Positions 18,481 to 29,046 of a DNA stretch of 64,000 nucleotides are shown here, piece by piece. Numbering within the stretch: position 1 is the stretch's first letter; each line of letters opens with the position of its first letter. The notes under the pieces were generated by a model that saw only the letters and a program-made list of their open reading frames with translations, did no database searches and was not told the DNA's origin. The DNA comes from 20CM-2-55-15 sp964633285 (lineage in GTDB: Bacteria; Acidobacteriota; Terriglobia; 20CM-2-55-15): contig CAZWGA010000028.1 in assembly GCA_964633285.1 (NCBI GenBank), positions 4,387-68,386 of the forward strand, written 5' to 3'. The translations under genes were made by a program, and so were the position numbers.

Positions 18481-19578
18481 ATGCAAGTCAACCGACGGGA
18501 AGTTCTCGAATTCCTGGGCATGAGCACGATTGCCGCGGCGCTGCCCAGTTTCGCGTTTGCGCAGGAGCCTGCATTTCCAAAGGGCGCGATTATCCGAACA
18601 ATTCTCAAAGACTACGCGCCTGAGGAACTGGCCGGCGGCGCCACTCTGTTTCATGAGCACATGCAACTGGCGCCCGATTTCAATGCGAAGTTTGCAGCGG
18701 CGACAGCCGCAGCCCGAGCCGCAAATGGTTTGCCGCCTGCTCCTCCACGCGGCGGGGGCGCAGCGGGCGCCGGCCGTGGCGCCGCGCCTGCCGCACCGCC
18801 ACCCGACATCATGCATAACGTCGATCTGATGTCCGCAGAAGTCGCCAAAACAAAGGGCGACGGCGTGGCATGCATTGTCGATGGCGGACATGCCGACATG
18901 GGGCGCGACATCAACTTCCTCCGGCAGGTTTCCATGAAATCCGGAGTTCCCATTGTTGCGGGCGGCGGATTTTATTCGCAGCCGTTTTATCCGAAAGAGA
19001 TTTCAACGATGAGCGAAGAACAGATCATCAAAGCGCTCATCAAGCAGGCGGACGACGATACTCTCGGCGCATTCGGAGAAATCGGTTCGTGGGACGAAAT
19101 CACCGCGGATGAACGCAAAGTGTTTCGCGCCGTCGGCAAGGCGCACGTCGCCACAAACATTCCGATCTTCACGCACACGGGAATTCCCGGCAAATCGGCT
19201 CTTGAACAACTCGATCTCCTCGAAGACGCCGGTGTCAAACCCGAGCGCGTCATCATCGGGCATCTGGGGAATCTTGTGGACACGAACGTCTATGTCCACA
19301 AAGCGATCTGCAGGCGTGGCGCGTTTGTTGGTTTCGACCGGCAGGGCGGCAATGGTGATGCGCAGCAAGTGCCGATGGTCGTCGCGCTCATCGATGCGGG
19401 TTTTGCCGATCACCTGATGTTTTCCTCCGATGCGTCGAGTGGATACTCCAAGACCCTGACCGTGTTCCTGCCGAAGCTGAAAGCTGCCGGCGTGAACGAA
19501 CAGGTTCTTCACCGCATCATGGTGGACAATCCGCGCCGGTTTCTTGCGTTCGTCCCGAAACGTCCGCGAAAAAAATAA
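18481..19578 (+). CDS. Secreted phosphotriesterase-like amidohydrolase
   Basis: 365 residues; the ATG at 18481 follows AGAGGAAC and starts a signal peptide (NRREVLEFLGMS, a possible Tat-type RR, then AFAQ). Metal-site motifs of the phosphotriesterase family are visible: HEH at 58-60, bridging Glu in GAFGEIGS (as in the PHP subfamily, not a carbamylated Lys), His in FTHTG and in GHLGN, Asp in FSSDAS, and the family end DNPRRFLAF. A Gly/Ala/Pro-rich insert (about residues 80-105) separates the first strand from the rest. Likely a periplasmic lactonase or phosphoester hydrolase; the substrate cannot be told from sequence. Confidence 0.85.
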   Translation: MQVNRREVLEFLGMSTIAAALPSFAFAQEPAFPKGAIIRTILKDYAPEELAGGATLFHEHMQLAPDFNAKFAAATAAARAANGLPPAPPRGGGAAGAGRGAAPAAPPPDIMHNVDLMSAEVAKTKGDGVACIVDGGHADMGRDINFLRQVSMKSGVPIVAGGGFYSQPFYPKEISTMSEEQIIKALIKQADDDTLGAFGEIGSWDEITADERKVFRAVGKAHVATNIPIFTHTGIPGKSALEQLDLLEDAGVKPERVIIGHLGNLVDTNVYVHKAICRRGAFVGFDRQGGNGDAQQVPMVVALIDAGFADHLMFSSDASSGYSKTLTVFLPKLKAAGVNEQVLHRIMVDNPRRFLAFVPKRPRKK

Positions 19579-19675
19579 GCCGGCAATTCAATTTGACGGA
19601 TCCTGGCCCGTTACGTAGACTCGCAGCCCTATAGCGCAAAGCCAGTCGATTTCAGCTCACAGAAACGGAAGAGAG

Positions 19676-22600
19676 ATGGCAGGAAGCCAGAAGAGACTGT
19701 TCCGAAGTGTCGCGTTCGCCATCACGGCGTTGCTGCTTGTTTCATCCTCGGCCTTGGCTCAACTGACATTGAACAGTCTTACGGATACTTCGCCGGGCAT
19801 CTCCTCGAATATCGCGCAGGTAGGTGCCGCATCCTTCACGCTTACGCTGAACGGTTCGGGCTTCACTTCGAATTCCATCGCTCGCTTTGGATCGACCAAT
19901 CTGGCGACGACGTTTGTCAGTGCGAACAGGCTGACCGCCCTCGTGCCGTCTTCTTTGCTCAAGACAACGGGTGCTCCGAGCATAACCGTAGTTGACGGTA
20001 ACACGACATCGAACGCTCTCGCGTTCACCGTAACCTATCGCGCGGATGTCAACGGCAATGGAAGCGTGAACATCGCTGACGCTTTGGTCATTGCGCTGTC
20101 ATCCGGAGGACTTTTCAGACCTGCCGTGCCGGTCTCCCTCAGCGATGTGAATTTCAATGACGTCACCAGCATCGGTGATGCGCTCGTGCTCGCGCTTTTT
20201 ACGGGTGGTGTTCGAACGAATCTGGATCGGCCGGCAATCACGTCGACCAGCGCTGTCGCTCCAGTTAACGCCGGCGATTCCATCACGCTGACAGGACCGG
20301 GATTTTCGCCGGCGGTTGGCGACAACGCCGTTGTTTTTTCCATGCTGGATGGCAGTTTCCTTTCGATTGCTCCGTCGAGCGTTACTACGGGATCCGGCGA
20401 CAGGACGATGACAGTGACTGTTCCATCCGGCGCAGCCAGCGGCCCGGTATTCGTCAAGCGCAATGACGTCGAGGTTCCAGGCAGGCCGATTGTTATTCCA
20501 ATCCAGGGATCCGTTGTTCCGGTTTACATCAGCAACGTCACGCCCAATGCGAATCTCCAACCCGGTACGACTTCGGTTACCTTAACCGGCAGCGGTTTCG
20601 ATCCTACGCCTGCCAATAACGCGATCACATTTTCAGGACCGAACGGCACAATAATCACGACGACTGCGGCGACGGCTTCAACGGTTTCGTTATCCGTCGT
20701 GGTTCCGGCACCGGCGATAAGCGGTTTCGTCTATGTCACTGTCAGCGGGCGCGAATCCAATCACAAATCGATTCTGTGTCAGGGAACACCGACCGTTCTC
20801 CGGCTGAATCAACTTTACTATCCCGATGTTGCGGGTGAGCCGGTCCTGATCGAGGGAACCGGTTTCAACTCGGCGGCGCCGTCGGATAATCAGGTTCTGT
20901 TCACTGCTCCGAACAGCAGCGAGGTGCAGGGACAAGTCGTGGCGGTTGGGAGAACGGAATTGATTGTTCTCGTTCCAGCCAACGCCATTACGGGAACGGT
21001 GAAGGTCAAGACGACCGGCGGCACGGTTACTTCGAACACGCTTGGTTTCACGGCCGCATCCGGATCAGGATCCAGGCCTCTTATTTCTTCCATCAATCCG
21101 GATTCCGGCACAGCGGGAACGACGGTTAATGTAACGATTACTGGAACGAATTTCGTTCCTGGTGCGACTACGGTCACGGCCGCGTCGACGGGAATCACGG
21201 TGACCGCTGTTAATGTTCCGAACGCAACTTCTCTCACTGCGAATCTCGTCATTCAGAGCTCAGCCGCTCTCGGTGCTACCAGTATCAGCGTGGTGACGAC
21301 TGGTGGTTTGAGTTCCATAGCGTTTAATGTACTCGCACCGATCTCCACGATTCAGTTGCGCGATTCGGTAACAAGCAATTCAACAAACGAGTTTGTTGTG
21401 AATGCCGGTAATACGCTTCAAGTTGGAGTTCGAATTCTCGACAGCACCGGGCAGGAACGAACCGGCGTGCCGGTCCAGTACACGAGCTTGAATTCGGATA
21501 TCGCTTCCATCGATGTAACCGGCCTCGTTCGCGGTCTTCGCGCCGGTTTTTCGACATTGACCGTGACGTCCGGTAACGCCGTGGCGACAGGAATCATCAC
21601 GGTCGTGGAAGTCACGACGGGCAGCGCTGCGGACAACGTGTCGGGTATTGCGATCGACAGCAGCCAGCAGATTTATCTCGCGCTCACCTCCGATCAGACG
21701 ATTCGCACAGGTCTGGATCTAACCCAGCCTGCTCAGATTTACGCCGGAATGTCGGGCTCTGCCGGCTTCAGCGACAACGTGCGGCTGCAGTCGCTTTTCC
21801 GAAGTCCATCCTTTGTTGCACTGAATCAGGCGGACGGAACATTGTATGTCGCCGATTCCGGCAATCATCGGATTCGCAGGATTACACCCGGACCCAACGG
21901 CCGCGTGGACACGATCGCAGGTACCGGCACTGCAGGATCGCAGGATGGCGCCGCTGCCTCTGCAACGTTCCGGAATCCGCAGGGAATTGCGTTGGATTCT
22001 GCCGGCTATCTCTGGGTTGCCGATACGGGAAACCACACGATCCGCAGAATCAACCTGACGGCACGAACCGTACAGACAGTGGCCGGGTTGGCGGGAACAT
22101 CAGGATCCACCGACGGAACCGGCACAGCCGCTCGATTCAACGGTCCAATTGGAATTGCGATCAGACCTGAAACACTGGCGGAAAGTCTCGATCGTTTGCG
22201 AAACGGTGGCGCTCCGCCTCCGATGACAGTCCTTGTGGCCGATACCGGCAACGGGTTGCTGCGCCGGGTGAAGGAAACCGGCGTGGTCGATACGCTTCAG
22301 GTAACGACGCCTGCGGCGACCCCTTTCATGAACGCGAGTATCAAACCCGCAATCCTTGCAGCGACTCCAATCGTTCCCGCTCCAACCGGTATTGCCGTGG
22401 ACGCAGCCGGAAACATTTACGTGACGGACCCGGCTTCAGGGCAACTTGCCGTCCTGCTCGGCAATGGACAGATTGTTCAAGCGACTCAGTCTGGAACATT
22501 CAGCGGGCCTCGTAGCGTGATCATCAGCCGGCTTGGAAGAATTCTGGTTGCGGATGCTGTGCGTACGCGCGAACTCCACTACGGTGAGCCGCAAATCACA

Positions 22601-25600
22601 AGTCTCACCCCCGATCACGTTCCCACACAGGGCAACGTGACGATCACCGTTCGCGGGAACAACTTCTCCCCGGATTCCATCGTTGTCGTTGGCGCCACCA
22701 TCGTTTCCGGCGTGCATATAGACAACACGCAAACCCTGACGTTCACCATTCCTTTACTGCCGAGTGGCATCGCTACGCTCACTGTCCAGAATCGCGGAGG
22801 CCTGGCCCAACGGCCACTCTCGATCGATTCAATTCCATTGAGCAGCCTGCCTCCGGGCTATATCACTACGATTGCCGGTGGAACGACGTTCGTCGGCGAT
22901 GGCTCTCAATTCACTTCTGCAACGCTCGGTCCGGCAAACATGGCCATGGACAGTTCGGGGAATCTATTCATCGCGGACTGGGCGAACAATCGTGTTCGAA
23001 GAGTCGATGCGCGAACGGGAGTGGTCACGACAGTCGCCGGCAACGGCAGCATCGATCTCAATGTCAATGACGGCGGGCCCGCTGTTGCCGCATCCCTTGC
23101 ACATCCCGCCGGTGTTGCTGTCGATGCCTCAGGCAATCTCTACATTGCCGATGGAAGCGGGGATTATAGCGATCTGAGAAGTCCGTCGGCCGCCCCCTAT
23201 TTTGAGCACCGGCGAATTCGCAAGGTCAACGTGGTTACGGGAATCATCAGCAGCATGCTGGATTGCGTCCAGCCCTCATCCTGCCAGGACGACCAGGGGC
23301 TCGCGGCGAATGCGCTGACGGTCGACGCCGCCGGCAACATCTACTTCATCGGAGCAAGCGGAGGCAACGCCGTTAATAAGGTTGCAGCGGCGACAGGAGT
23401 CGTGACGACCATTGCCGGCAATCCGTTTAGTCCCGGTTACTCAGGAGACAATGGTCCGGCGTCAGCGGCCCTGTTGAACGTGCCCAGTTCGCTGGCCACG
23501 GACACGGCAGGCAATCTTTACATCGCAGACTCCAGTAACGACAGGATCCGCAAAATCGATGCCGCCACGGGAATCATCTCAACAGTAGCCGGCGGCAGCA
23601 CTCTGACTTTTGATGGTGCCCTGGCCACTCAATCCAAACTCTACACTCCAACATCGATTGCGATCGACAAAGACGGCAACCTTTATATAGGGGAATCCGG
23701 AAGAGGCCGAATCCGAAAAGTAAATGCGTCATCAGGAACCATCAGCACCGTCGCCGGCAACGGGACAGGATTTTCCGGTGACGGCGGACTTGCGTTGAGC
23801 GCGCAATTGGATCCTTCAGGCATTCTGCTGGATGCGTCGGGAGATCTGCTCATTGCGGAATTCAATAATCATCGAGTGCGTAAAGTGACGTCTAGGAATG
23901 GAACAGTCAACACCCTGGGCGGCACAGGTGAAAGCAACTACTCGGGCACGGGAGGTCCGGCCATTGCTGCAACTCTCAGCCTTCCGTGGGACATTACATT
24001 CGATCAGTCCGGAAACTTGTATGTTGCCGAAGTTGAAAACAATCAGATTCGGAAGGTCAGCGCGGATACAGGAGCCATCAGCGTTGTGGCTGGGATGGGT
24101 CTGGCAGCTTTTTCAGGGGATAACGGTCCGGCAACTGCGGCAGCGTTAAGTTTTCCGTATGGAATCGCCATGGACTTGGGAGGAAATCTCTTCATTGCCG
24201 ATACCTGGAACTCCAGAATCCGAAAGATTGCTGCATCGACGGGAACCATTACGACTGTTGCCGGAACCGGTGAGTTTGCATATTCGGGAGACAACGGTCC
24301 CGCGATCTCTGCCGTACTCAATAAACCGATTTCCGTCGCGGTCGATTCAGCCGGCAATCTTTTTATAGCAGACACCGGCAACAACAAGGTTCGAAAGATT
24401 GCCGCCGCCAACGGAACCATCACAACAATTGCAGACCTGACCTCATCGCCTCAGTACGTCGCACTCGATCCTGCTGGAAACATTTACGTGGCAATGTATG
24501 GTGGAATTCTCAAGATCGCCGCGGGGACCGGTGTCGTCACGCAAGTGCCCAACAGCACCGGGTTCTATGTAAACGCAATCCGATTCGATTCAGCCGGTAA
24601 CCTTTTCTTCTCGGACTTCACGAACCGCGTTCGCCGGATAGGCACAGATGGAAGCATTGTCACGGTGGCAGGCAACGGCGCCGCTACGACCGTGCAGCGC
24701 AACGGCGTCACGAACGCGGCGGTAGGGGACAACGGTCCGGCGCGAAACGCTACTCTAGACATGCCTTCAGGGATGGCTTTCGATAGCGCTGGAAATCTGT
24801 TTATTGTCGATGCCTACAACCAGCGTGTTCGTGCTGTGCGCGGCCCCGTCCCATCGAGTCCTGCTGTAGCGCAGTTGGCGATCGTCTCCGGCAACAACCA
24901 AACGGCGCAGATCGGCGCGGTATTGCCACAGCCTCTCATAGTCGAGGCGCGGGATCAGAATGGAAACACGTTAACGGGTATCGGTGTCACGTTCTCCGTT
25001 ACCAGCGGTGGTGGCTCTGTCGATCCTTCAATGCGGGAGATTACCGCATCGAACGGCCGTGCGTTGGTAACGGCAACGCTCGGAACGTCTCCCGGAACTG
25101 CGCTGTTCTCGGCATCGGTGAATGGAATTCCGGCGGTAGTCTTTTCCGCGACGGCAACGGCCGCTTCCAGTTCAATTCCAACACTGACTTCGATCAGTCC
25201 CGGTTCCGGCACGCAGGGCAACACGATTTCAGTGACCCTGACGGGCAACGGTTTTGTGACAGGTAACACCGTAGTAACAGCCGGCGGCAGTGGGGTTGTG
25301 GTAAGCCGCGTGACGGTGACGAACGCCAATTCCTTGTCGGCGACTCTCGTGCTCTCCGGGCCGGCGGGTAGCCGAAGCGTTGCTGTCAGAACGCCGGGCG
25401 GAACAAGCGGAAACGTTTCCTTCACGGTTATTGCCGGCACGTTGTCTTCCGCAACAGCTTTCAATGTGACGACGCCTTACGGACTTGCAACTCAGCTTGG
25501 CACCGCCGATGGAACGGGCACTGCAGCGCGATTCAGTGCTCCCCGCGGGATCTGGAGCGACGGCGCTAATCTTTACGTTGCCGACACGAACAATTACGCC

Positions 25601-27682
25601 ATCCGGAAAATAAATCTGACGACCGGCGCCGTTACGACCCTTGCCGGCTTGAAGGGCACTGCGGGATCTGCGGATGGAACCGGTACCGCAGCGCGTTTTG
25701 TCTATCCCGGCGCGATCTGGGGCGATGGACTGAACCTTTATGTCGCCGATTCGGTCACGATTCGGAAAGTTGTGCTCAGTTCCGGAGTTGTGACGACACT
25801 GGCAGGACAGGCAGGCGCCCTTGGCTCGGCCGACGACACAGGAACTGCGGCGCGATTCTTGGGCATCAGCGGACTTTGGGGTGACAACAACAATCTCTAC
25901 ATTGCGGATGCCGGTAACAATACGATTCGAAAAATGAATCTTTCGAGTCTTGCGGTCACAACAGTAGCCGGCGATCCGGGAACACCTGCGATGGTTGATG
26001 GCGCCGCGACAGATGCGCGATTCAGTCAACCCAATGGACTCTGGAGTGACGGTGCGAACCTTTTCATTTCGGATTATGCCAATCACGCGATCCGGAAAAT
26101 GAACATTGTGTCGGGTAACGTTTCAACCGTAGCCGCTTACTATGCCTTTAATGGTCCGGCGGGCTTGTGGGGCGATGGAGTCAACCTTTACGTTCTGGAA
26201 TCGGCAAACAACATCGTCAGTCAGATTGTTCTCTCAACGGCCGCAGTCTCAATAATAGCCGGACAATCCGGAATTAACGGCAGTGCAGATGGTTCTGGCT
26301 CTGCTGCGAGATTCTGGAGTCCGAACGGCATTTGGGGCGATGGCGGCCGGCTCTATGTTGCCGACACGGGGAATTCCACAATTCGAAAACTGGATACCGT
26401 CGTTCTTGCGCCCGCGATTTCGGCAATCACGCCGTTTACCGGTTCCCGTGGAACGACGATATCGGCGAACCTGACAGGCACGTATTTTCTCGGCGCAACG
26501 GCGGTGACATTCAGCGGAACAGGTGTAACCGGAACCATCCTGGGTGGCGGTACCGCAACGAACCTGCCGATATCGATTGCCATTTCCGCGGACACGGCTG
26601 AAAGTGTCCGGACCATCACCGTCCATACATCGGCTGGAACATCTGCGGTATTCACAGGATTCACGATCAGTCCCGTGGCATGGCAGGTCTCAAATCCGGG
26701 TTTGCCCGCGGGTGTGACGATCAACTCCATCTGGGCGAGAAACCGGAATGATGCATTCGTCTGGGGTGCGCGCAACATACCCAACACAACGACGCCGGAA
26801 AGTTATCTCTATCATTGGAACGGCGCGGCGTGGAGCCAGGCGTTCTATCTCGCCAGTGCTTCGGCGATCAGTGTCTTCGGCACGGGCGCTTCAGAGGTTT
26901 GGATTTCGGCGTTCTCGACGACGGCGAACGCAAGCGTTGTCTATCGTTCCGTGAATAGCGGCGTCAATTGGACACAGCAGACTTTACCTGCCGCGATCGG
27001 CTCCGCAAGAGTAGGCAGCCTGACGGGGACTCCGAACAATATTCATGCCAGCGGGGCGGGGAATCAGATCATCCGTTTCAATGGAACGAGTTGGTCTGCT
27101 CTTAATGCCGGCGGAATTCAAAACAATGATCCCCCTGGTCCGATAGTCGTCAACAGCGCTACTGAGGGCTATTACACGACATGCCATGGTTTCGGATTCT
27201 GGGATGGCACAAGCTGGGCCTACATTTCAAATGGATGGGATTTTTGCAACGTCAGTCAAATCTGGGGCACACCCACATATCTGCATACGGCTGGAGACAA
27301 TAGTTCTTCGAATGGCGTTCGCGTCTGGAGACAGACCGGTCCAACGAACTTCAGCCAGACGCCGGTTCTCGCCGATCCTAATGATGGACCCTTGCAAGGT
27401 GGATATTTGTGCGGCACGGGCCAATACGGGACCGCAACGGGTTTGTGGGGTTCTGGCGGAAGCGACATCTGGGTCAGCGGCCGGCTTGGCGTGAGTCCGA
27501 CGGACTGCACACCAACGGGGCGTCTCTATCACTACAACGGAACCGCATGGAGCAATATCACCTCACTAGTTCCCGCTATTGTGGGAAATCCATTGCCGGC
27601 CGTTACAGCGCTTACCGGAACAGCATCCGATGACGTCTGGATCGCGTTGGCCGATGGCCGCGTTTTGCGATTCACGCGTTGA
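19676..27682 (+). CDS. Giant secreted IPT/TIG, dockerin-like, NHL beta-propeller protein
   Basis: 2,668 residues; ribosome site GGAAGAG before the ATG; signal peptide 1-29. Approximate domain order: IPT-like 30-115; dockerin-like EF-hand pair 122-183 (DVNGNGSVNIADALVIA and DVNFNDVTSIGDALVLA); four IPT/TIG domains 185-555; Big_2 557-645; NHL propeller 655-965; IPT 972-1055; long NHL array 1061-1725 with repeats of the form GNLFIADxxNxRIRKI and TVAGNG; Big_1 1731-1825; IPT 1830-1920; third NHL propeller 1941-2240; IPT 2244-2330; C-terminal propeller 2335-2668 with SIWARNRNDAFVWG repeats. No anchor or sorting signal is seen. Probably an extracellular binding or matrix protein; function unknown. 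The internal nucleotide repetition makes assembly errors possible. Confidence 0.9.
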   Translation: MAGSQKRLFRSVAFAITALLLVSSSALAQLTLNSLTDTSPGISSNIAQVGAASFTLTLNGSGFTSNSIARFGSTNLATTFVSANRLTALVPSSLLKTTGAPSITVVDGNTTSNALAFTVTYRADVNGNGSVNIADALVIALSSGGLFRPAVPVSLSDVNFNDVTSIGDALVLALFTGGVRTNLDRPAITSTSAVAPVNAGDSITLTGPGFSPAVGDNAVVFSMLDGSFLSIAPSSVTTGSGDRTMTVTVPSGAASGPVFVKRNDVEVPGRPIVIPIQGSVVPVYISNVTPNANLQPGTTSVTLTGSGFDPTPANNAITFSGPNGTIITTTAATASTVSLSVVVPAPAISGFVYVTVSGRESNHKSILCQGTPTVLRLNQLYYPDVAGEPVLIEGTGFNSAAPSDNQVLFTAPNSSEVQGQVVAVGRTELIVLVPANAITGTVKVKTTGGTVTSNTLGFTAASGSGSRPLISSINPDSGTAGTTVNVTITGTNFVPGATTVTAASTGITVTAVNVPNATSLTANLVIQSSAALGATSISVVTTGGLSSIAFNVLAPISTIQLRDSVTSNSTNEFVVNAGNTLQVGVRILDSTGQERTGVPVQYTSLNSDIASIDVTGLVRGLRAGFSTLTVTSGNAVATGIITVVEVTTGSAADNVSGIAIDSSQQIYLALTSDQTIRTGLDLTQPAQIYAGMSGSAGFSDNVRLQSLFRSPSFVALNQADGTLYVADSGNHRIRRITPGPNGRVDTIAGTGTAGSQDGAAASATFRNPQGIALDSAGYLWVADTGNHTIRRINLTARTVQTVAGLAGTSGSTDGTGTAARFNGPIGIAIRPETLAESLDRLRNGGAPPPMTVLVADTGNGLLRRVKETGVVDTLQVTTPAATPFMNASIKPAILAATPIVPAPTGIAVDAAGNIYVTDPASGQLAVLLGNGQIVQATQSGTFSGPRSVIISRLGRILVADAVRTRELHYGEPQITSLTPDHVPTQGNVTITVRGNNFSPDSIVVVGATIVSGVHIDNTQTLTFTIPLLPSGIATLTVQNRGGLAQRPLSIDSIPLSSLPPGYITTIAGGTTFVGDGSQFTSATLGPANMAMDSSGNLFIADWANNRVRRVDARTGVVTTVAGNGSIDLNVNDGGPAVAASLAHPAGVAVDASGNLYIADGSGDYSDLRSPSAAPYFEHRRIRKVNVVTGIISSMLDCVQPSSCQDDQGLAANALTVDAAGNIYFIGASGGNAVNKVAAATGVVTTIAGNPFSPGYSGDNGPASAALLNVPSSLATDTAGNLYIADSSNDRIRKIDAATGIISTVAGGSTLTFDGALATQSKLYTPTSIAIDKDGNLYIGESGRGRIRKVNASSGTISTVAGNGTGFSGDGGLALSAQLDPSGILLDASGDLLIAEFNNHRVRKVTSRNGTVNTLGGTGESNYSGTGGPAIAATLSLPWDITFDQSGNLYVAEVENNQIRKVSADTGAISVVAGMGLAAFSGDNGPATAAALSFPYGIAMDLGGNLFIADTWNSRIRKIAASTGTITTVAGTGEFAYSGDNGPAISAVLNKPISVAVDSAGNLFIADTGNNKVRKIAAANGTITTIADLTSSPQYVALDPAGNIYVAMYGGILKIAAGTGVVTQVPNSTGFYVNAIRFDSAGNLFFSDFTNRVRRIGTDGSIVTVAGNGAATTVQRNGVTNAAVGDNGPARNATLDMPSGMAFDSAGNLFIVDAYNQRVRAVRGPVPSSPAVAQLAIVSGNNQTAQIGAVLPQPLIVEARDQNGNTLTGIGVTFSVTSGGGSVDPSMREITASNGRALVTATLGTSPGTALFSASVNGIPAVVFSATATAASSSIPTLTSISPGSGTQGNTISVTLTGNGFVTGNTVVTAGGSGVVVSRVTVTNANSLSATLVLSGPAGSRSVAVRTPGGTSGNVSFTVIAGTLSSATAFNVTTPYGLATQLGTADGTGTAARFSAPRGIWSDGANLYVADTNNYAIRKINLTTGAVTTLAGLKGTAGSADGTGTAARFVYPGAIWGDGLNLYVADSVTIRKVVLSSGVVTTLAGQAGALGSADDTGTAARFLGISGLWGDNNNLYIADAGNNTIRKMNLSSLAVTTVAGDPGTPAMVDGAATDARFSQPNGLWSDGANLFISDYANHAIRKMNIVSGNVSTVAAYYAFNGPAGLWGDGVNLYVLESANNIVSQIVLSTAAVSIIAGQSGINGSADGSGSAARFWSPNGIWGDGGRLYVADTGNSTIRKLDTVVLAPAISAITPFTGSRGTTISANLTGTYFLGATAVTFSGTGVTGTILGGGTATNLPISIAISADTAESVRTITVHTSAGTSAVFTGFTISPVAWQVSNPGLPAGVTINSIWARNRNDAFVWGARNIPNTTTPESYLYHWNGAAWSQAFYLASASAISVFGTGASEVWISAFSTTANASVVYRSVNSGVNWTQQTLPAAIGSARVGSLTGTPNNIHASGAGNQIIRFNGTSWSALNAGGIQNNDPPGPIVVNSATEGYYTTCHGFGFWDGTSWAYISNGWDFCNVSQIWGTPTYLHTAGDNSSSNGVRVWRQTGPTNFSQTPVLADPNDGPLQGGYLCGTGQYGTATGLWGSGGSDIWVSGRLGVSPTDCTPTGRLYHYNGTAWSNITSLVPAIVGNPLPAVTALTGTASDDVWIALADGRVLRFTR

Positions 27683-27738
27683 AGAATGTACGATCGATAA
27701 CCCTTATTGGTGATCTCACCTGAATTCGATCATGTAGC

Positions 27739-27757
27739 CGCGGGTTTTATACCCGCG
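27739..27757. terminator. Short hairpin between convergent genes
   Basis: CGCGGGT (27739-27745) and ACCCGCG (27751-27757) form a perfect 7-bp stem with loop TTTAT, placed between the end of the giant NHL gene (27682) and the end of the minus-strand MFS gene (27759). There is no T run on either side, so its role as a terminator is uncertain. Confidence 0.35.
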
Positions 27758-27758
27758 T

Positions 27759-28988
27759 TCATGCAGCGAGTTCTTCAGACGCATCAATCCTGAACCACAA
27801 AACCGCGCCAAGAAGCAAAAACGCTGCCATTGGTACAAACGGAGCGTTGTAGCTGTGGAAGTGGTCGACGAGATATCCATAGACGACCGTCGAAATAAAA
27901 GCGCCCACCTGTGCTGATGTGTTCATCAAACCGACGACGGATCCCGCATGCTTTTGTCCGATATCCAGGCAAACACCGAATACTCCCGCCTGCTGAAATG
28001 TAATTCCTCCGTAGACGAGCGAAAGGAGAATAACCGTGAACAACTGCTGCTGGGTAACCATGGCCGCGATCGTGAAAAGGCACGCGCTGCCGAGGCCAAA
28101 AATGCCGAGCAGGCGCCTTCCCCATTTCAAACCGAGCCTGCGGACCAGCGCGTCGCTGGCCGCTCCGCCTGTCAGATTGGCGCATGCGGCGACGGCGTAC
28201 GGCAATGCGGAAAGAATCAAACTCCCTTCGCTGAAACCCCGGCCCCTTACAAGAAAGGTATGAAACCACGTCTGAAAAAAAGTGTACACGTAGACATAAC
28301 AAAAGGCGGTGGTGAGCATGGCCAGCATGCTTCCCGAACGCAATGCCTGCCGCCAGGGGAAACCTTTCAAGTGCACCGCGTGTGCGGGAACCGTTTCGTT
28401 CAGCTCAGCCGATGTTATTCCTCGCTTCTCGGAAGGATTGTCGCGAAACCAGACGTACCAGACGGCCGCCCAGACCAGTCCGAGAGCGCCGAAAATGTAG
28501 AACGATGCGCGCCACCCGTAACGCATCTGGATCGGCACAACAAGCAGCGGCGCTATCGCTCCGCCGATCTGACTTGCCATCAGCAGGACACCGGAGACGC
28601 CCGCGCGCTGCGTCGCCGGGAACCAGCGCGCCATAACGATCGAAGCATTTGGAAATGCGCCGGCTTCTCCAGCGCCGAAGCAGAACCTTGTGATCAGAAG
28701 AATGCGGTAATTCCAGACCATTCCGGTCAGCGACGTGAATGCGGACCACCACAGCACCACGCGCGTCAGCACGCGCCGAGCGCCAATTCGATCCCCCAAC
28801 ACGCCGGTAGGAATTTCAAAGAGGCAGTAGGACAACGTGAACATCGCCGTCACCCAGCTCCATCCAACCGGATCGATGTGCAGATCATCCTGTATTCGCG
28901 GCCCCGCCACGGAAATGCAGACGCGGTCGAGATACATGATCGCGAACAGCAGAATGAGAAGTCCAAGAACGCGATGACGATATTTCAT
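27759..28988 (-). CDS. MFS transporter, anion:cation symporter (ACS/GudP-like) family
   Basis: 409 residues from the ATG at 28988 (MKYRHRVLGLLILLFAIMYLDR); the open frame continues upstream but the family N-terminus begins here. The first helix carries the YLDR motif of the ACS family, followed by the loop 2-3 motif GVLGDRIGARRVL and FGAGEAGAFPNASIVMARWF, both hallmarks of hexuronate/glucarate-type transporters. About 12 TM segments can be traced, with a central loop near residues 190-225. Likely a proton-coupled importer of small organic anions. Divergent from an acetamidase/formamidase gene 58 bp away, which suggests shared regulation. Confidence 0.88.
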   Translation of the reverse strand: MKYRHRVLGLLILLFAIMYLDRVCISVAGPRIQDDLHIDPVGWSWVTAMFTLSYCLFEIPTGVLGDRIGARRVLTRVVLWWSAFTSLTGMVWNYRILLITRFCFGAGEAGAFPNASIVMARWFPATQRAGVSGVLLMASQIGGAIAPLLVVPIQMRYGWRASFYIFGALGLVWAAVWYVWFRDNPSEKRGITSAELNETVPAHAVHLKGFPWRQALRSGSMLAMLTTAFCYVYVYTFFQTWFHTFLVRGRGFSEGSLILSALPYAVAACANLTGGAASDALVRRLGLKWGRRLLGIFGLGSACLFTIAAMVTQQQLFTVILLSLVYGGITFQQAGVFGVCLDIGQKHAGSVVGLMNTSAQVGAFISTVVYGYLVDHFHSYNAPFVPMAAFLLLGAVLWFRIDASEELAA

Positions 28989-29046
28989 GATGAAGGACCC
29001 CGAAAGGGCGGATGATTTTCTCACATGCGGGCTGTTGTGGGAATAT

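Noticed and set aside
22850..26400. Repeated GGNAACxT and TGCCGGxAAC-type DNA motifs suggesting tandem repeats or a CRISPR array
   Set aside because: They follow the codons of NHL repeats (GNLFIAD and TVAGNG) with irregular spacing and stay in frame; no fixed spacer pattern exists.
27948..29015. Long plus-strand reading frame opposite the MFS gene (about 355 codons)
   Set aside because: Its translation is charged and low in hydrophobic order, with no recognisable motif; the opposite strand encodes a clear transporter.
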